A stretch of DNA of 64,000 bases from assembly GCF_036320965.1 (NCBI RefSeq), contig NC_092235.1:24715976-24779975 (forward strand). The letters run 5' to 3'. How positions within the stretch are numbered: position 1 is the first letter of the stretch; every line of letters begins with the position of its first letter. Below, in pieces: positions 10,761 to 23,777 of the stretch. Below the pieces are notes generated by a model. The model did no database searches. It was not told the origin of the DNA and saw only the letters and a list, made by a program, of their open reading frames with translations. The DNA comes from Panulirus ornatus (lineage: Eukaryota; Arthropoda; Malacostraca; Decapoda; Palinuridae). A program made the translations under genes and the position numbers.

Positions 10761-12221
10761 GTTGTGGTTGATTTCTTCATTCTCTGTCATACCCCGTTTC
10801 TTTCCCATCAAGATGGTCATGCTTTGGGGCACTTTTTACCCTTGGCATATAGGTCACTATGAAGCAAAGTGTGATAATTTGACACTTTCTTTATTTGACA
10901 AACGATTTTCTTTTAAACCTTCGTCCACTCTTGGCAATTCACAGTGGCCTCGCCCCGTTTCATCTTCTGGTGAGGGGAGGAGTCTATTCTTGAGACGTAT
11001 CTGTGGCTTCTTCGTTACCTCTGATTGGTTACGGTATCAGGAGCCTTCAGGAGCCTTCGGGGAAGTCCTCGAACACGCGACGACCCATCCGTTCGTCTCT
11101 CTCGTCCATATTGTAGAAGCCAAGGAGATTTCATAAGACGACCCGTGTTGTCTCATGGTGTGGCTTCGTCTCCTTTCCAAGTAGCTATCATCTTGTCTGA
11201 ATCATCCATCAGAAATACTATATACTCGTAGTACTAGTGGAAAAGCTAGGGCTCTGGCTGAGTGTTTGTTTACATGTGTGCCACATCTTCCTTCCATTCA
11301 GGCTGTGGTGGTCACGTCGGACGCGATTCCCAGGTACTTGATCGACCAAGCACCCGTCTGAGGAGCACAGATAGACGACCACACTCCCCTCCCTCCCAAG
11401 TTACTAGAGTTAGTGAGGTATTGAGCCCCGGGATATCGAGTGGACTAGTTAGCAGATGCTTGGCAAATAAATTAAGGGGAGACTCCATCCAGGAACCACG
11501 AGCCTCGTGTGTGGCTCAGGTTGCTTGAGGAGCCCAAGATTATGTCATCCCTATATGGATTTCTGTCTTCCCAAACATCCTGACCATCCCACCTTGGGTA
11601 GAAACACTCTTATTAAACTCGTCATAGTTCCTCATCATCATCATCATTAGTTCTTCCCTCCCAGTCCCTTAGCTGCTCAAGAACCAACGATTTGCAGTTC
11701 AACAGAAGGAGTTGAATTGCTTTTCGCCGTGTCTACTGTACTCTATCCTAAGGTTATCTCATCTCCTTCTCCTTTATCTTGCAGTACTCGGCTCTTGCTC
11801 TCTCTCATGTCTTTCACTTTCTGGCCGGCTGTAGCGTCTTGTATTTCCTCTTCCGTCGTACACTTCTTGAGCTCTTTCGCGTTTTGTCTTACTTCATCTT
11901 ACCCTGATTCATCTTCACTGAACCCTGCCCTTACTTATCGAGTTATTTTTTCCTGCTCTTGTGTTGTGCAGTAGGAGAGGCCGAAGCTCGCTGCCACGTA
12001 GAACCACGACTGATGATAATGATTGCTCAGATGTGCCTGTTGGGATGGCCCCATGTGCGTGACGTGAACGTGTAGATGTGGACATTATGATATATACAAG
12101 AGGCGGCTTGCGTATGTCACGCGACAATGTAGTTATGGTGGGGAATGTTACGGGGTAGGCAAGACGGCGGCCACTCCATGCTTGTCGCTCGTGGAGGGAA
12201 ATGATAACACGGCCATCGTTC

Positions 12222-12224
<3 letters not shown>
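10761..12224. other. Non-coding stretch, nothing recognised
   Basis: ORFs up to 125 codons (for example 10759-11136 plus) have neither codon bias nor motifs. A short (CAT)n run sits near 11,632-11,647. Confidence 0.4.

Positions 12225-12280
<56 letters not shown>
12225..12280. repeat. (CT)n microsatellite
   Basis: An uninterrupted CT tract of about 56 bases. Confidence 0.97.
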
Positions 12281-12284
<4 letters not shown>

Positions 12285-12544
12285 GAGACCACTGTCTTCT
12301 GTCCCACTCATAACCAGTTTCCCCCAAGTGTTATGGTCCGCCTCGGGCTTTCCCCTGTGTTTCCCCACCCTCGCTACGCGGTCCTCCTTCCATCCCCGTA
12401 CACTCGGGGTCGCCTTCTCCACCTGTCTTGTGTTGTAGGTTATCATCAACACTCGGAGCACGACGGGTGTGATCACCTAGACTTTCGACCTGACCCTTGA
12501 GGGTTCAAGTTCAAGGCCAGGCTATCGTATCCTAAGGGTTGTTG

Positions 12545-12800
12545 TACGTAACCCTTGTGTTCGAGGGTCTTACCGTCGTGCTGAAGGGTCGTACCGTCGT
12601 GTTCGAGGGTCGCACCGTCGTATTCGAGGGTCGTACCGTCGTGTTCGAGGGTCGCACCGTCGTATTCGACGGTCGCACCTTCGTGCTGAAGGGTCGCACC
12701 GTCGTGTTCGAGGGTCGCACCGTCGTATTCGACGGTCGCACCGTCGTATTCGACGGTCGCACCGTCGTGTTCGAGAGTCGCACCGTCGTGTTCGAGGGAA
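12545..12800. repeat. 21-bp minisatellite, locus 3 of 3
   Basis: About twelve copies of the 21-bp family ('gtgttcgagggtcgcaccgt' type), with 'ttcgaggg' at 12602 and 12623. It is immediately preceded by 'cgacctgacccttgagggtt', a partly palindromic leader also seen near 8,715 and 13,830. A single degenerate unit remains at about 13,430-13,460. Confidence 0.88.
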
Positions 12801-14226
12801 TAGATTGGTAAGAGTAGGGAGGGGAACTTGGCCGGTATTATGTGCAACGTTGGCTGTCGGGACACTGGGCCGCTTTTAAAAGGTAGCGTTATGCATATTC
12901 AGTTCCAGTGTTGTAGTATTATTGGCCCGTTTGGCGTTTATGTTTCATATATGTAGATGGACATGGTAAACCCATACGATCATGGAATTATATCATGGTT
13001 CATACCGTGCTTCCTGGCCATTCTGTGCGTACGGGGAGGTGGGGGAAAGGGCGAGCTCCAGTTATATCTACTGCATTACGTGTGTACGCTATTGACACTA
13101 GTTCTCGTGATGAGGGACCTTGCCGCGGGTCTTCGTGTATTGGATTTTGTGTCACGTGGCTTCAGTGTCACTCCATGGACGAAACCACACACAGTTCTGA
13201 AGCGAGCCATCACATGTTGCGCTGAGTTTGGTTGGTATTTCGATCAGATTATGACGAATGAGTGTATCTTTCTTCAGCTCGTGTATAGTACAAGAAATTG
13301 GCTTGAGATTTGGTGGGTAATGTGCCTTTGAGAAGTTCGACTCTTTTGTAAGACACGGCAGGACGACCCCATGGGTAAGACGACGTGGTCTGTAAGGGGT
13401 CAGGTCAGAAGCCAGGCTGCCATGCACAGAAGTGTCGTACCGACGCGTCGTGCCCAGGGAATAGAAACAGTTGTATGTTATTATTGTGGCATCGTGTCCC
13501 CTTAAGGTAGCTAAGGCCCCAGCTAACGGCAGACCACCAGATCACCATATTGTTAAAGTCGTTGCGTAATTTAGTTATTATCAGGACCCAGTCAGGAAGC
13601 GTAGATCATCAGCTTTACCCTCAATTTTCTCATGATTTTGCAACTGTTACCTATAGGAAGTTCATGGATGGATGTTCACGTTATGTAATACGAAAGTCGA
13701 AGGATCCAGTAAAAATGCTGTGGGAGGTTGGTGGAGAACGGCGGCCGTAGAGTTTGTAGGAAGATCTGATGTCGTTGACCTTGAGCACGGAAGGCGTGAC
13801 CCTTACATAGGTTTGATGGTGTGGCCTTTGACCTGGCCCACCAAGGACCAGGTCAGAGGGTATGTCAGACACCACGTTGTGGCCTTACACCATCTGGTAA
13901 CATCTCGCATGACCTGAGATTACGGAGGAGGGGTGGGGGAGGAGGAGGAGGAGGGGCTTGATGATGTAAGTGAAAGTGAGGTAATGTCGGGGATTTACCA
14001 CTGCTGGAGGTCTTGTCAGGGCTGCTCCTGCTGAAGCTGCCATCATTCCCGGCACTTGCTACAGTCCTTCTCAAGTCTTGGCACCACCGTTCGAGGGTTC
14101 CTGTCAGGCTTGGCGCTGCCGAGGATCACATCCGGCCCCATGACTGCTGCTGGGTTGGTCAGAGTATAAAGCCCGGCAGCAGAACGCAGGATCACGCCAG
14201 GTTTAACGCGGCCACCTGAAAACCAC

Positions 14227-14227
<1 letters not shown>
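12801..14227. other. Non-coding stretch, nothing recognised
   Basis: No exon is supported. It contains an imperfect inverted segment 'gacctggcccaccaaggacc' at about 13,829-13,848, followed by 'aggtcag', which resembles the leader of the 21-bp arrays. Confidence 0.4.

Positions 14228-14299
<72 letters not shown>
14228..14299. repeat. (GA)n microsatellite
   Basis: An uninterrupted GA tract of about 70 bases. Confidence 0.97.
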
Positions 14300-14300
<1 letters not shown>

Positions 14301-15015
14301 CCGAGGCGTTGCCCTAAGGTTTCTACTTGTACTGGTCGCGTAAGAACAGATGTAGCAGGAGGCCACGGTGACCTTGACCTCCCCTCCCCTCTCTCTCCGG
14401 AGGACCTTTCATTCCCCCTCCCTGAGGTCACACGAGCCCTGTTGCATTACATTAGGACGTGTCGTGGGTGTCATTGTCTGACGTCTTGGCGGGTGGACAC
14501 AGTGGCCTGGAGAGTGTGAGGCTTGGCTTTTGTGTGGCGTCGTCGGGAAGGGGGGGGGGGGTCTGGTGCTGCATGAGGGCTTGTAAGGCTTCGTATGGCT
14601 TTGGGGGGGGGGGGGGAGAAGAGTCGCCGTCAGGAGCCGCCTCATTCATGGCACTCGGACGTCGTCCTGGTATTGGCACTATGTCTGCGCGTCGCTAATT
14701 GGCCCTAGAAGTACTTGGCAGCTCGTGGCCACGGCTTCAAGTCCCCGTGAATCATTTGACGGATGTGTCCTTTACAGTTGATGGGCTAGGTTGCTAGTAA
14801 TTATGTACAGGGTTGTTCTTACGGCTCGTAGTTGTAGTTGTGATGGCATTAGTAGAAGTTATAGTAGTAGTAGCAATAGTAGTAGTAGTAACAGTTGTAG
14901 TTGTAGTAGAGGAAGAAGAATAATGGTGCTGCTGCAGTCGCACACAGCCGGTAATACAGTGACAAGGAGGCCATAGTGGGAAAAAGTGTGGACTTGAGAA
15001 TTGGGCAAGATGGTT

Positions 15016-15017
<2 letters not shown>
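14300..15017. other. Non-coding stretch with G-runs and (AGT)n
   Basis: Poly-G runs at about 14,551-14,560 and 14,604-14,616, and an interrupted (AGT)n run at about 14,860-14,915. No coding support. Confidence 0.4.

Positions 15018-15087
<70 letters not shown>
15018..15087. repeat. (GA)n microsatellite
   Basis: An uninterrupted GA tract of about 70 bases. Confidence 0.97.
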
Positions 15088-15089
<2 letters not shown>

Positions 15090-15690
15090 GATTATGGTGG
15101 TGATTGAAATCCACCTTCATGTTAGTGCTTCACAAGTATCCGATGGCAACATTCTCGAGTGGAATCTTCCTCCCTTAGTGAAGAACAACCCCAAGGTCGC
15201 CGGCACTCCCATGTCGGAGGTTTGGTTACCTGTGTTCCGGCACGAGGAGGCGAATGGGGGGGAAAAGGCGTAGACAATAGAGGACCGAACAGGACTGCGA
15301 CTCGTGGGGGTTTATCAGCCGGAGGACATTACAAACTGTCACGACCTCTTAATCTATTTAAATGGAGAGAGGATGGTATAGCGGAAGCCTCCTCGCCACC
15401 ACTCAGCAGTAAATGGCGAGAGGATAGTAAATCAGAGAGGGCTCTTACCCGTAACCCACCACTCCCTCTCGCACCAGTCAACACATCCATCCACTTCCCA
15501 CGTCTATGTGGCAGCAGCGAGCACACGGGAAAGAGAGGGGTTACATTATGTGTGTGTTGTGAGGTCACTATATGTTGATAAACCCTGGCATCATACCTTT
15601 AACTCGTCCTGTGTTTATGAAGTTTCATACATTCTCCTTCACAGTATTCAGGTTAAAGGATGTTATTTCGGAATAAATAAATAAATAGAT
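15088..15690. other. Non-coding stretch with one dispersed repeat unit
   Basis: At about 15,365-15,470 two diverged units of the 'gaggatagtaaa...gagagggct' repeat recur, as at 2.5 kb. Nothing else was recognised. Confidence 0.35.
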
Positions 15691-15696
15691 AAATAA

Positions 15697-15740
<44 letters not shown>

Positions 15741-15794
15741 TGGAAACTTCACTTGGGAACTTTTCGTGTTTCATTTTCCCACGTGGTCTCATAG

Positions 15795-15866
<72 letters not shown>
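15697..15866. repeat. Compound (TA)n / (GT)n microsatellites
   Basis: (TA)n followed by (GT)n at about 15,697-15,740, then a 58-base gap and a long (TA)n at 15,799-15,866. The TA tracts give artefactual Tyr-Ile repeat ORFs. Confidence 0.95.
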
Positions 15867-15868
<2 letters not shown>

Positions 15869-16637
15869 TTTCGAGGAAATATGCAAATGGAACATTCATG
15901 TATTTGATAATGATAAAAATTATAATAATGATAAAAGAAACGCTCAACAGCAAAGCAAATCAGCTTTATACACTCGTATAACTTTTGGTGGTTCATAAAA
16001 CGCTCATGGAAAGAGAAAACATAAATTGTGATAAGAATTGAAGACAAAATACAACCCAAGATTCAAATATATTTGGACTTGGCAGTTTCAACACTTGTGA
16101 TGTCTCAGCTTTTAAGTGTAATTCAGTTCAAATTCTTTTATTGACACAGGCTTACACGAAGAGAAAAGTTCGAAGCCCGCGACAAAAGGTGTGTGTATTG
16201 AAGAGACGAACAATATACATCGCAGACCGTGGGTCTACCATACAGCCAGACTGTACACTGATATGCTATATGTGCGCTGATATGCTGTACATGATGGTAT
16301 GACGGAGGGTTAGATGAAGATTTGTGAAATATTCTGGTGACAACATGTCTGACAGGATGAAGATAGGTAGCTAATCCTACCTATCAAGTGACCCTCAAGG
16401 ATTCGACCTAACTAGTAACATGTGCAGTTGACAATACTGGGCGAGGAGACATCCTAGGCTAACTGGGAAACATGGACAAACTATCGTGCACTGGAGAGTA
16501 TGAATAAGTATGGTAATTTTGCACCTTTTTTTTGCAACATTCTGCAGCTGGTATTGATCACTGTACCACTCTTTTAAAAGCAAATAGTTGAAGTAATTCA
16601 TATTGTCAAGGAAATGAAAATCTGGTGGTAATGTGTT

Positions 16638-16640
<3 letters not shown>

Positions 16641-16717
<77 letters not shown>
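16641..16717. repeat. (TA)n microsatellite
   Basis: An uninterrupted TA tract of about 76 bases. Confidence 0.97.
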
Positions 16718-16719
<2 letters not shown>

Positions 16720-18840
16720 GAAGTGGCTTTATGCAAATGCGGTCAGTAAATCTTTTTTCTTTGAATTAAAGAGGTATTTATTATTTCTAACATACCACGA
16801 CCTGGATATAACAACAGACCACTAGAAGATCAAGACTCACCTAATGGTATCAGTAAATGGATGGATTAAAGTTTAATATACCCGGACTTGTCTTTGAACT
16901 TTGTGCTGTGAGGAGCAAATGTACTTTTGAAGAATATGGCTCATTTCGCATCGTTCAGCAGACCATAACTTAAAGTAGAGAGGAGTTATGGAAACGTGAA
17001 ACCTGCTTGTATACGCGACGGCAGTTGCGAAGAGACCATCTATCGTGTGCCCCAGTAGACGATGCTCATTGGTTCCGGCGGGAACAGATCGTCCCAGAGT
17101 ACGCATGCTCGTTGGATAGATACTAACCCAGCGTCAAATTGGTTGTGACCATGTACCTTATTTAATACATCCACTGGATCACAGTGGTAGGTTTACGTGT
17201 ATGTTCCGGTGTGTCCAGTATCCACAGATCCACATGTCTGTGCCCCTGACAAGTGAAACATGTATGATTGTTAATACAAACCCTAATGTATGGGTTCGAG
17301 TCATGCTCGCTGAAAGGAAACGTGTACCTGCTGAAGAGATAAGATATATGAGATAAGATCATTGGGCATAGTAACAGGGAAAGGAGAGAGAGGAAAACAT
17401 GAGAAGTAAAAGAAGGAAGTAAACAACAAGGGAAGGGCAAAATAGAGATTGGGAAATGGAGAGATGGTACAGAGATGTCACCCACTACAGCTGGAAGAAC
17501 ATAGACAGGAGGCGATACTGATAGACAGGGATATTTGGGGAAGACGGTGCCTCCACTGACAGCTTTATTTAGACCACCGGGGTACAGAAGCAACGAGTGT
17601 AGTACGCCCAGGGTCCGCGGTACGATTGCAGGTAAAACCAGGCGAGTAGTTAAACTCAACAGATTTCGACACTAGAGAGCGGGCCTGATTGGGGCTGTAT
17701 CTAGGGAGGCCTTTTAGCCAGTGAAACGCGAGGGGCGAGGGATCACGCTCAGGTGCGAGTTATCATCTGTGGTATCAGTAGTAAACACTCTCGAGTATGT
17801 TTGTGCGTAGAGGCATCAAGAGGGACAGGACGCCATGGGCAATAACTCGATAGTTTTCTTTTTTTCTCTTTGCGTGAGCTGAGGGAAGCAAGGACATGCT
17901 GCTGGATCAGTTTTCCCCCCATGATGATAATAATTTCCCGTAATGACGGCTTATTTCTCTCCTGGTTGAAGGTAACTTGGATATATTACATGCCAGACTG
18001 TTAGTTTAGCTTTTTTTTTAATAAAAAATGAAAAACAGTGAAGTGTATAGTTACGGTATTACTCTGTGATACAGAAATACAGGTTGATCAACGCTCTCTG
18101 GTTGGTTAAGACGTAGTGAAATCAACATCTGACGCAAGCGCGCGATGTAATATAAACAAAACGTTAAGATTTGATCATGGATTTCATAAGTTTATTCCCT
18201 CCATTGCAGTAACACAAGTTGCCACTGGATGTGCAGTTATATGTAGATAGCATCATACGAGCTTTGGAAATCGTCGAGCAAAGTTAAGTCGTGATGAGAG
18301 GCGAATTTTCGATGGTGTATGACGTATCTGTTCTCCGGGCATTTCCAGTTTGTTGATCTAGCGGTACACTGTGTTGAATACGTCATACCTTGCGTAACGG
18401 TACCGTATGGTCGATATTTTGATCCCAATCCTTTGGAACTGACAGTTGCATGCAAGTGGTAACGAGAGGTGAGAGGATAGGAAAACGAAAATAAAAATCT
18501 TGTGGTGATCAGCTCTTTAGAAAACGGGATTTCGGGGGAGAACTCAGCGAGGAAAATTGTCTTTGTTCTCTCCCACATTCGGGATGGCGCATTCGACTAT
18601 GCAGGTTTCAAGAGAAAGAAGATTCAAGTACAAGTCCGATAATTGATATATGTAATATTGTGGGTTTTTAGTTTTTTGTATTTTGATTCGTGGAACTGCG
18701 TGATGGATATTAATCGAAAAAAATTAGGTTTTGTGTGTTTTTAGGGCGAGTGAATTTGTGATGGAATGAGCCGGGGAGGGTGGTGGTTGGGGTTGGGGGG
18801 GGAGGGGTTGAGGAAGCTGGCGGCCAAAGACCCACATGTT
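16718..18840. other. Non-coding stretch, nothing recognised
   Basis: Moderately AT-rich. ORFs of 77-165 codons have no motif, codon bias or splice support. Confidence 0.4.
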
Positions 18841-19101
18841 GGGGAACTAACAGAGGTTCACTCACACCCGTCCTCTAACGTCTGCTGCGCACGCCCCCCT
18901 TTCATTGTGGCTGACGTCACTGCGCGGGAAGTTTGATCCGCGGAGCGTTATTGCGTCGATAAGAGTAATCGAATGTGATTATAGTTGCCTAATAGATTAA
19001 GAAAAAAAAAGGGAATTAGGATAAGTTTATTGAATGAATCGGCGAGGGAAATAGCGGCATCGGTACTGACCTTGGATACGCAAGTGTGTTTACCTGTTAG
19101 G

Positions 19102-19140
<39 letters not shown>

Positions 19141-19560
19141 CGAGAGGGGCCAACAGCTGATCGCACGGTTGGGGGGAGGAGTGGGGATGGTGGGGATAGC
19201 ACGAGGAGGTGGCCTTCCCCACCCACCGTGCTGACGGAAGTGCTGCGCGCACTCTTGGAGTGTAATGAGTTTGATGTCGAGAACACAGCGAACACCTCCC
19301 TCGCCGAGTGCAGCCTACCTCCGTCCAGGACGATGTACGCGACGGTGATGGACGACGGATGGATCAGCGGGCGAAATGGGGGGAAGGAGTGGATGACGAA
19401 AACAGTCTCCCCAGGACGTGTTTTGGCGCCATTTGTAGTGTGGTGCCGAGTGCCAAGTGAGCAGTGGATTTGTTGTCTCTCTCTCTCTCTCTCTCTCTAC
19501 CTTGTTTCCTGCGGCATATTGCACGTGCTGGGTATCCGCTGAAAACGCACGTGATCGCCA
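18841..19560. other. CpG-rich block, possible promoter or exon region, unresolved
   Basis: CpG density is high compared with surroundings ('gtcactgcgcgggaag', 'gatccgcggagcgttattgc'). A plus-strand frame from about 19,130 to 19,542 is open with many G/C third positions. The frame starts in a (GT)n tract (about 19,107-19,134), ends in a short (CT)n tract, and has no clear donor or recognisable motif. It could be regulatory sequence or an exon of an unseen transcript. I cannot decide. Confidence 0.2.
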
Positions 19561-20769
19561 CGTACTTGCCTCGGTGTAGTAGTGAACTAAGACGCAGTTT
19601 ACTGAATATTGATTTTGCGTCGTAGAAAGTGTCAGCCGAGTGGATATTCGTCGAAGTTGGTTGGATGCGGCGACCGAGGCCACGGCGGGTGGATATATTG
19701 CGTGCTACACACGTCCGTGTCAGCATGTGGGATCACTTCCGTACCCGGATGTATGGGTGAACACGTCACGGCTGAGATACAGATATGAAGTTCGCTGCTC
19801 CTGCAGTTTGCTGTGCAAGTGCATTGTGTTGTGTGAAGGTTAGCATTGATTGTATTGCCAAGCAATGTTGATGGTGCCACAGTGTGTCTGAGGTGTCTTA
19901 GGCCAAGAATTTTGGGGGGTTTATCGCTTGGCTGATATTATTATCTTAAATATTCTCGTAAAGGCGAAAATGCAGTGATGGGCAGGGATAGTGATGAAAG
20001 GGAAATTGTAGTAGCACCAGAGTGTACAGATGTGTGGTGTAGGTGACACTGGCGGGTCTGTGGCACCAATTGTGCTCTACCGCTTCCGTTACGGTTCACA
20101 CGCACCACTAGTACCCATCCTGCCATCGCCATTGTCACCGTTACTACTCGCTGTCACACTTACGTCATCAGTAGTTGATTGCAATAACCAAACACAGGAG
20201 TCAGTACAGCATCACTTAGCGACCAGGGAAAGGAAGGCGCATGTAAATAGGGACGCGGAGATAAAGGCATGATATCAGTTACTTGTGATAGTTATTGGCT
20301 GGATGTGTTTCTAGAGAAAGATAGTCTTTTATATGGTGGAAGTGTGATATGACCAGGGTTTAATTATGTATCCTGTTCTTAATGGGTTAACCACCACGAA
20401 GGTTATCACTTCATTTGTTCACGCTGTTCACCAGCCGAACAAATATGTCTTCAGGTTCTTTCTAAAATGTTCTCGCAGTTTCTCATTATGACATCTGGTC
20501 TTGGAGTCCCATTTGATCTTGTGGAACCGGTGTCCCAGAAGTACAACTTTATTTCTTACAGGAATTTAAAGGTGAGTTTCATGTCTTCTTTAAAATCCCT
20601 CTTCTGCCTCCGTGGGCAGATCGGGGAGTTTCCTTTATTCGCCCTTTGAATTCCGGGAACTTCGTTTTTCGTTTTTTGTTTTTATGGAGACCAGATGGTA
20701 AATGTGTGCCATACATATATTTTTTTCCCTCGCTCTGCCGGGCTGTTTCAGTTCCACTTCGTTACGTTC
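19561..20769. other. Non-coding stretch, nothing recognised
   Basis: Only short chance ORFs. The right end merges into the 43-bp minisatellite. Confidence 0.4.
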
Positions 20770-21312
20770 TTCGATTGTGTCACCTGCAGGAGCAAGACTG
20801 TCCCTGGCGTTCTTTGATTGTGTCACCTGCAGGAGCAAGACTGTCCCTGACGTTCTTTGATTGCATCACCTGCAGGAGCAAGACTGTCCCTGACGTTCTT
20901 TGATTGTATCACCTGCAGGAGCAAGACTGTCCCTGACGTTCTTTGATTGTGTCACCTGCAGGAGCAAGACTGTCCCTGACGTTCTTTGATTGTGTCACCT
21001 GCAGGAGCAAGACTGTCCATGACGTTCTTTGATTGTGTCACCTGCAGGAGCAAGACTGTCCCTGACGTTCTTTGATTGTGTCACCTGCTGGAGCAAGACT
21101 GTCCCTGACGTTCTTTGATTGTGTCACCTGCAGGAGCAAGACTGTCCCTGACGTTCTTTGATTGTGTCACCTGCAGGAGCAAGACTGTCCCTGGCGTTCT
21201 TTGATTGTGTCACCTGCAGGAGCAAGACTGTCCCTGACGTTCTTCGTTTGTGTCACCTGCAGGAGCAAGACTGTCCCTGACGTTCTTCGTTTGTGTCACT
21301 TGCAGGAGCAAG
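20770..21312. repeat. 43-bp minisatellite, about 12-13 copies
   Basis: The unit contains 'gtgtcacctgcaggagcaag' and 'actgtccctgacgttcttt'. 'cacctgcagg' at 20781 and 20824 gives a 43-bp period. Each unit has a PstI-type CTGCAG hexamer except one copy mutated to 'ctgctgg'. A period not divisible by 3 means frames close quickly. Confidence 0.93.
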
Positions 21313-22203
21313 ACTGACCTAAACTTCTACCTGTTTACAGGACAATGCAGTGTACTCCCCAGGCATTGCCATCACAAACCCCCCACGGTGGCACTTGGGA
21401 GAGTCGGCTTCTGTTCTGAGCGACCACGGTCATCATACCCGCATACTACGCAGTGGACCTCTGTAATACCTTTAACTCTCTGTTTTGCTGTGGCTACATA
21501 CAGTGACCTTCATAAGGAACTCCAGATCACCCTCGTATATCTTACGTCTCGTCCAGCGCCAACCCATTCTTTCGTCTGTATTCCCTCAGGAAAAGGAAAA
21601 TGATACATATGAATGCAGCCAGAGAAAGACTCGGTAGATTTAAGTGCAAGAGTGGCTGTTGCTTCCTGCATAATGCTTTCTGTGTGTGTGCGGGGACACA
21701 ACAGAGGGCCATTACTGCGGGTGTTGAGGCATGCCTCTCGTTTCCCTCATGACTGTCGCTCCTCATTCATGCTTTGATTGCAGCTTCTGAAGCCTTCCCG
21801 AGCCGAGCCGGGAGTACAGAGCGTGTGACTGTTGTCTTTGTAATCTCTCTCAAGGAACAGGTGCACATCTACAGTTCGCGAGGTCGCGTTCTCCTTGATA
21901 CGGTTTGCTGATCATCCTGCTGTCCCATTCAGACATCTTTGTGTTCTGAATTCGAGGAACGCACGCAATGAACGAATCCACATTTCCTATCCTCGTATTC
22001 CCCAAATCCTGTCACTTTCTCCCGCGGTTAGCGCCTTTGCTCTGCCGTAACCTGTGCCTCTCCTTCTGCCGTAGAGACGAATCGGCCATTTCTGCTCTTC
22101 CAGTAAGCCTTTTTTTTTTTTTTTTTTTTTTTTTTATCACGGCACGATCCCTTCTGTGCTCTTTATACCGTAGGGGTGGGGGGGCTAAGAGCGCTCCAGT
22201 CTG
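21313..22203. other. Non-coding stretch, nothing recognised
   Basis: Contains a T-run at about 22,110-22,135. No coding support. Confidence 0.4.
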
Positions 22204-22320
22204 ACAAACGAGATAGTATCTCATATAGACGAGATAGTGTATCTCATACAGACGAGATAATCGCACATAGACGAGACAGTATCTGTCATACAGAGGAGAT
22301 GGTGTCCGTCCTCGTGTCCT
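22204..22320. repeat. Short palindromic minisatellite (GAGATA/TATCTC)
   Basis: Four to five units of about 20-30 bp built from 'agacgagatagtatctcata', each carrying the near-palindrome GAGATAGTATCTC. Units diverge to the right. Confidence 0.6.
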
Positions 22321-22350
22321 GAAGTAGAGTGCCTGCGGGCTTCCTCGAGT

Positions 22351-22351
<1 letters not shown>

Positions 22352-22427
<76 letters not shown>
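22352..22427. repeat. (CT)n microsatellite
   Basis: An uninterrupted CT tract of about 76 bases. A second lies only about 100 bases to the right. Confidence 0.97.
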
Positions 22428-22428
<1 letters not shown>

Positions 22429-22521
22429 GACCATTGTTGCCATTTAGTGTTACTTGGAACACCAGTTAAGCGCAGTGTCTCTCGCGTTACCTCGATTGTT
22501 TCCCAGGTCGTTTTAGACTTG

Positions 22522-22523
<2 letters not shown>

Positions 22524-22593
<70 letters not shown>
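22524..22593. repeat. (CT)n microsatellite
   Basis: An uninterrupted CT tract of about 70 bases. Confidence 0.97.
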
Positions 22594-22597
<4 letters not shown>

Positions 22598-23238
22598 AGG
22601 TGGACGCAGCAGTCTCTCGTATGATGTATTGCGTCACATAACTCTTAGTGCTTACTAGTTTATCAGATTTTCTTTCGCTCGAGTGGGGTTATTTTTTTTT
22701 TGTTTGTTTTTTTTACAGATTTTTTCCCTCTGCTGTTACCCTTTCGACCCAACCACCCAACCAGTTTATTCTTCTCCTTCAGAAAACATTTCACTTCTCT
22801 CCCGTGAGCATCTTAGATCTTAAAGTCATATACTTCAGATCGTAAGAGATTTAGGGGAGGAGTGGTTTGCTGTCCAGGTGTTAATTGTATTTCTTTTCTG
22901 GAGCAGCTGCGCTTTGGCTTGGGGGTTGGGGTTGCGGGAGGGAGGCTCAGGTGTGAAGTGGGCGTGTTTTCTAAGCTCTTGCTCGGAGGTTTATCTGTTA
23001 CTGGTTTGGAGAACGCGTCACACACATTTTGGGGCCACGGTGGTGGGGGAGGAGGAGGAACAGGGAAGGGAAGGAGTCCGGGGGAGGGGGGTATTATTCC
23101 ACCCTCCTTCCCCCTAACATAGAGTTCGGTCAAAAGCAGTTCGCCTCAGCAGCTTCGCCACTTGTCACATGTCAACCTGAATACATTCTCTCCCCCCCCC
23201 CCCCGCCCCTCCCTCCCTCCCTCACCGTTCACGATGTT

Positions 23239-23239
<1 letters not shown>
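22594..23239. other. Non-coding stretch, nothing recognised
   Basis: T-rich and G-rich segments with a C-run near 23,192-23,203. No exon supported. Confidence 0.4.

Positions 23240-23318
<79 letters not shown>
23240..23318. repeat. (CT)n microsatellite
   Basis: An uninterrupted CT tract of about 78 bases. A short (GT)n follows at 23,378-23,401. Confidence 0.97.
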
Positions 23319-23777
23319 GCACAGTTTGGCTTCTTGCGTGTCTGCCTCACAGCCTCTGCCACAACACTTGACAGGTCGTGTGTGTGTGTGTGTGTGTGTG
23401 TCCCACATATTGTGTGTTGACGTGATGGCTGGAGCATATAGCAAGTCGAGGTCATCTCCGTCAGACCTAACGACGGATCTCTGACCCCATTATTTGTGAT
23501 TTTCTCTCCTCTTTTTTTTTTTCATCTTTATTTCGTTTAAGGGACAAGTCTACCGTCACGTGATAAATTAAGGACTGCGAGATTCCTGTACGAGTACCCG
23601 CGATTTTTTTTTTCTTTTTTTAAATCAGAAAACTAGCGATTGTTATAAGAAAAATACATATATGTCGAGTTTGTATACGACAGTGTCCTGCCGTGTCAAT
23701 GACCACGTCGTCAGGGAAGATGCAAGAATAGGTAATAGACGTAGAACACAGTCAGTTGATATTCAAGGAGGAGTAGC

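Noticed and set aside
10759..11136. 125-codon plus-strand ORF
   Set aside because: No codon bias, splice sites or recognisable domain. Its left end overlaps a decayed RT remnant.
15697..16736. Tyr-Ile repeat ORFs, a membrane-like protein
   Set aside because: Translations of (TA)n microsatellites.
17285..17310. tRNA B-box-like 'gggttcgagtcatgc'
   Set aside because: No matching A box or cloverleaf could be built around it.
17162..17659. 165-codon minus-strand ORF with hydrophobic stretches
   Set aside because: Hydrophobicity comes from CT-rich composition. No start context or neighbouring exons.
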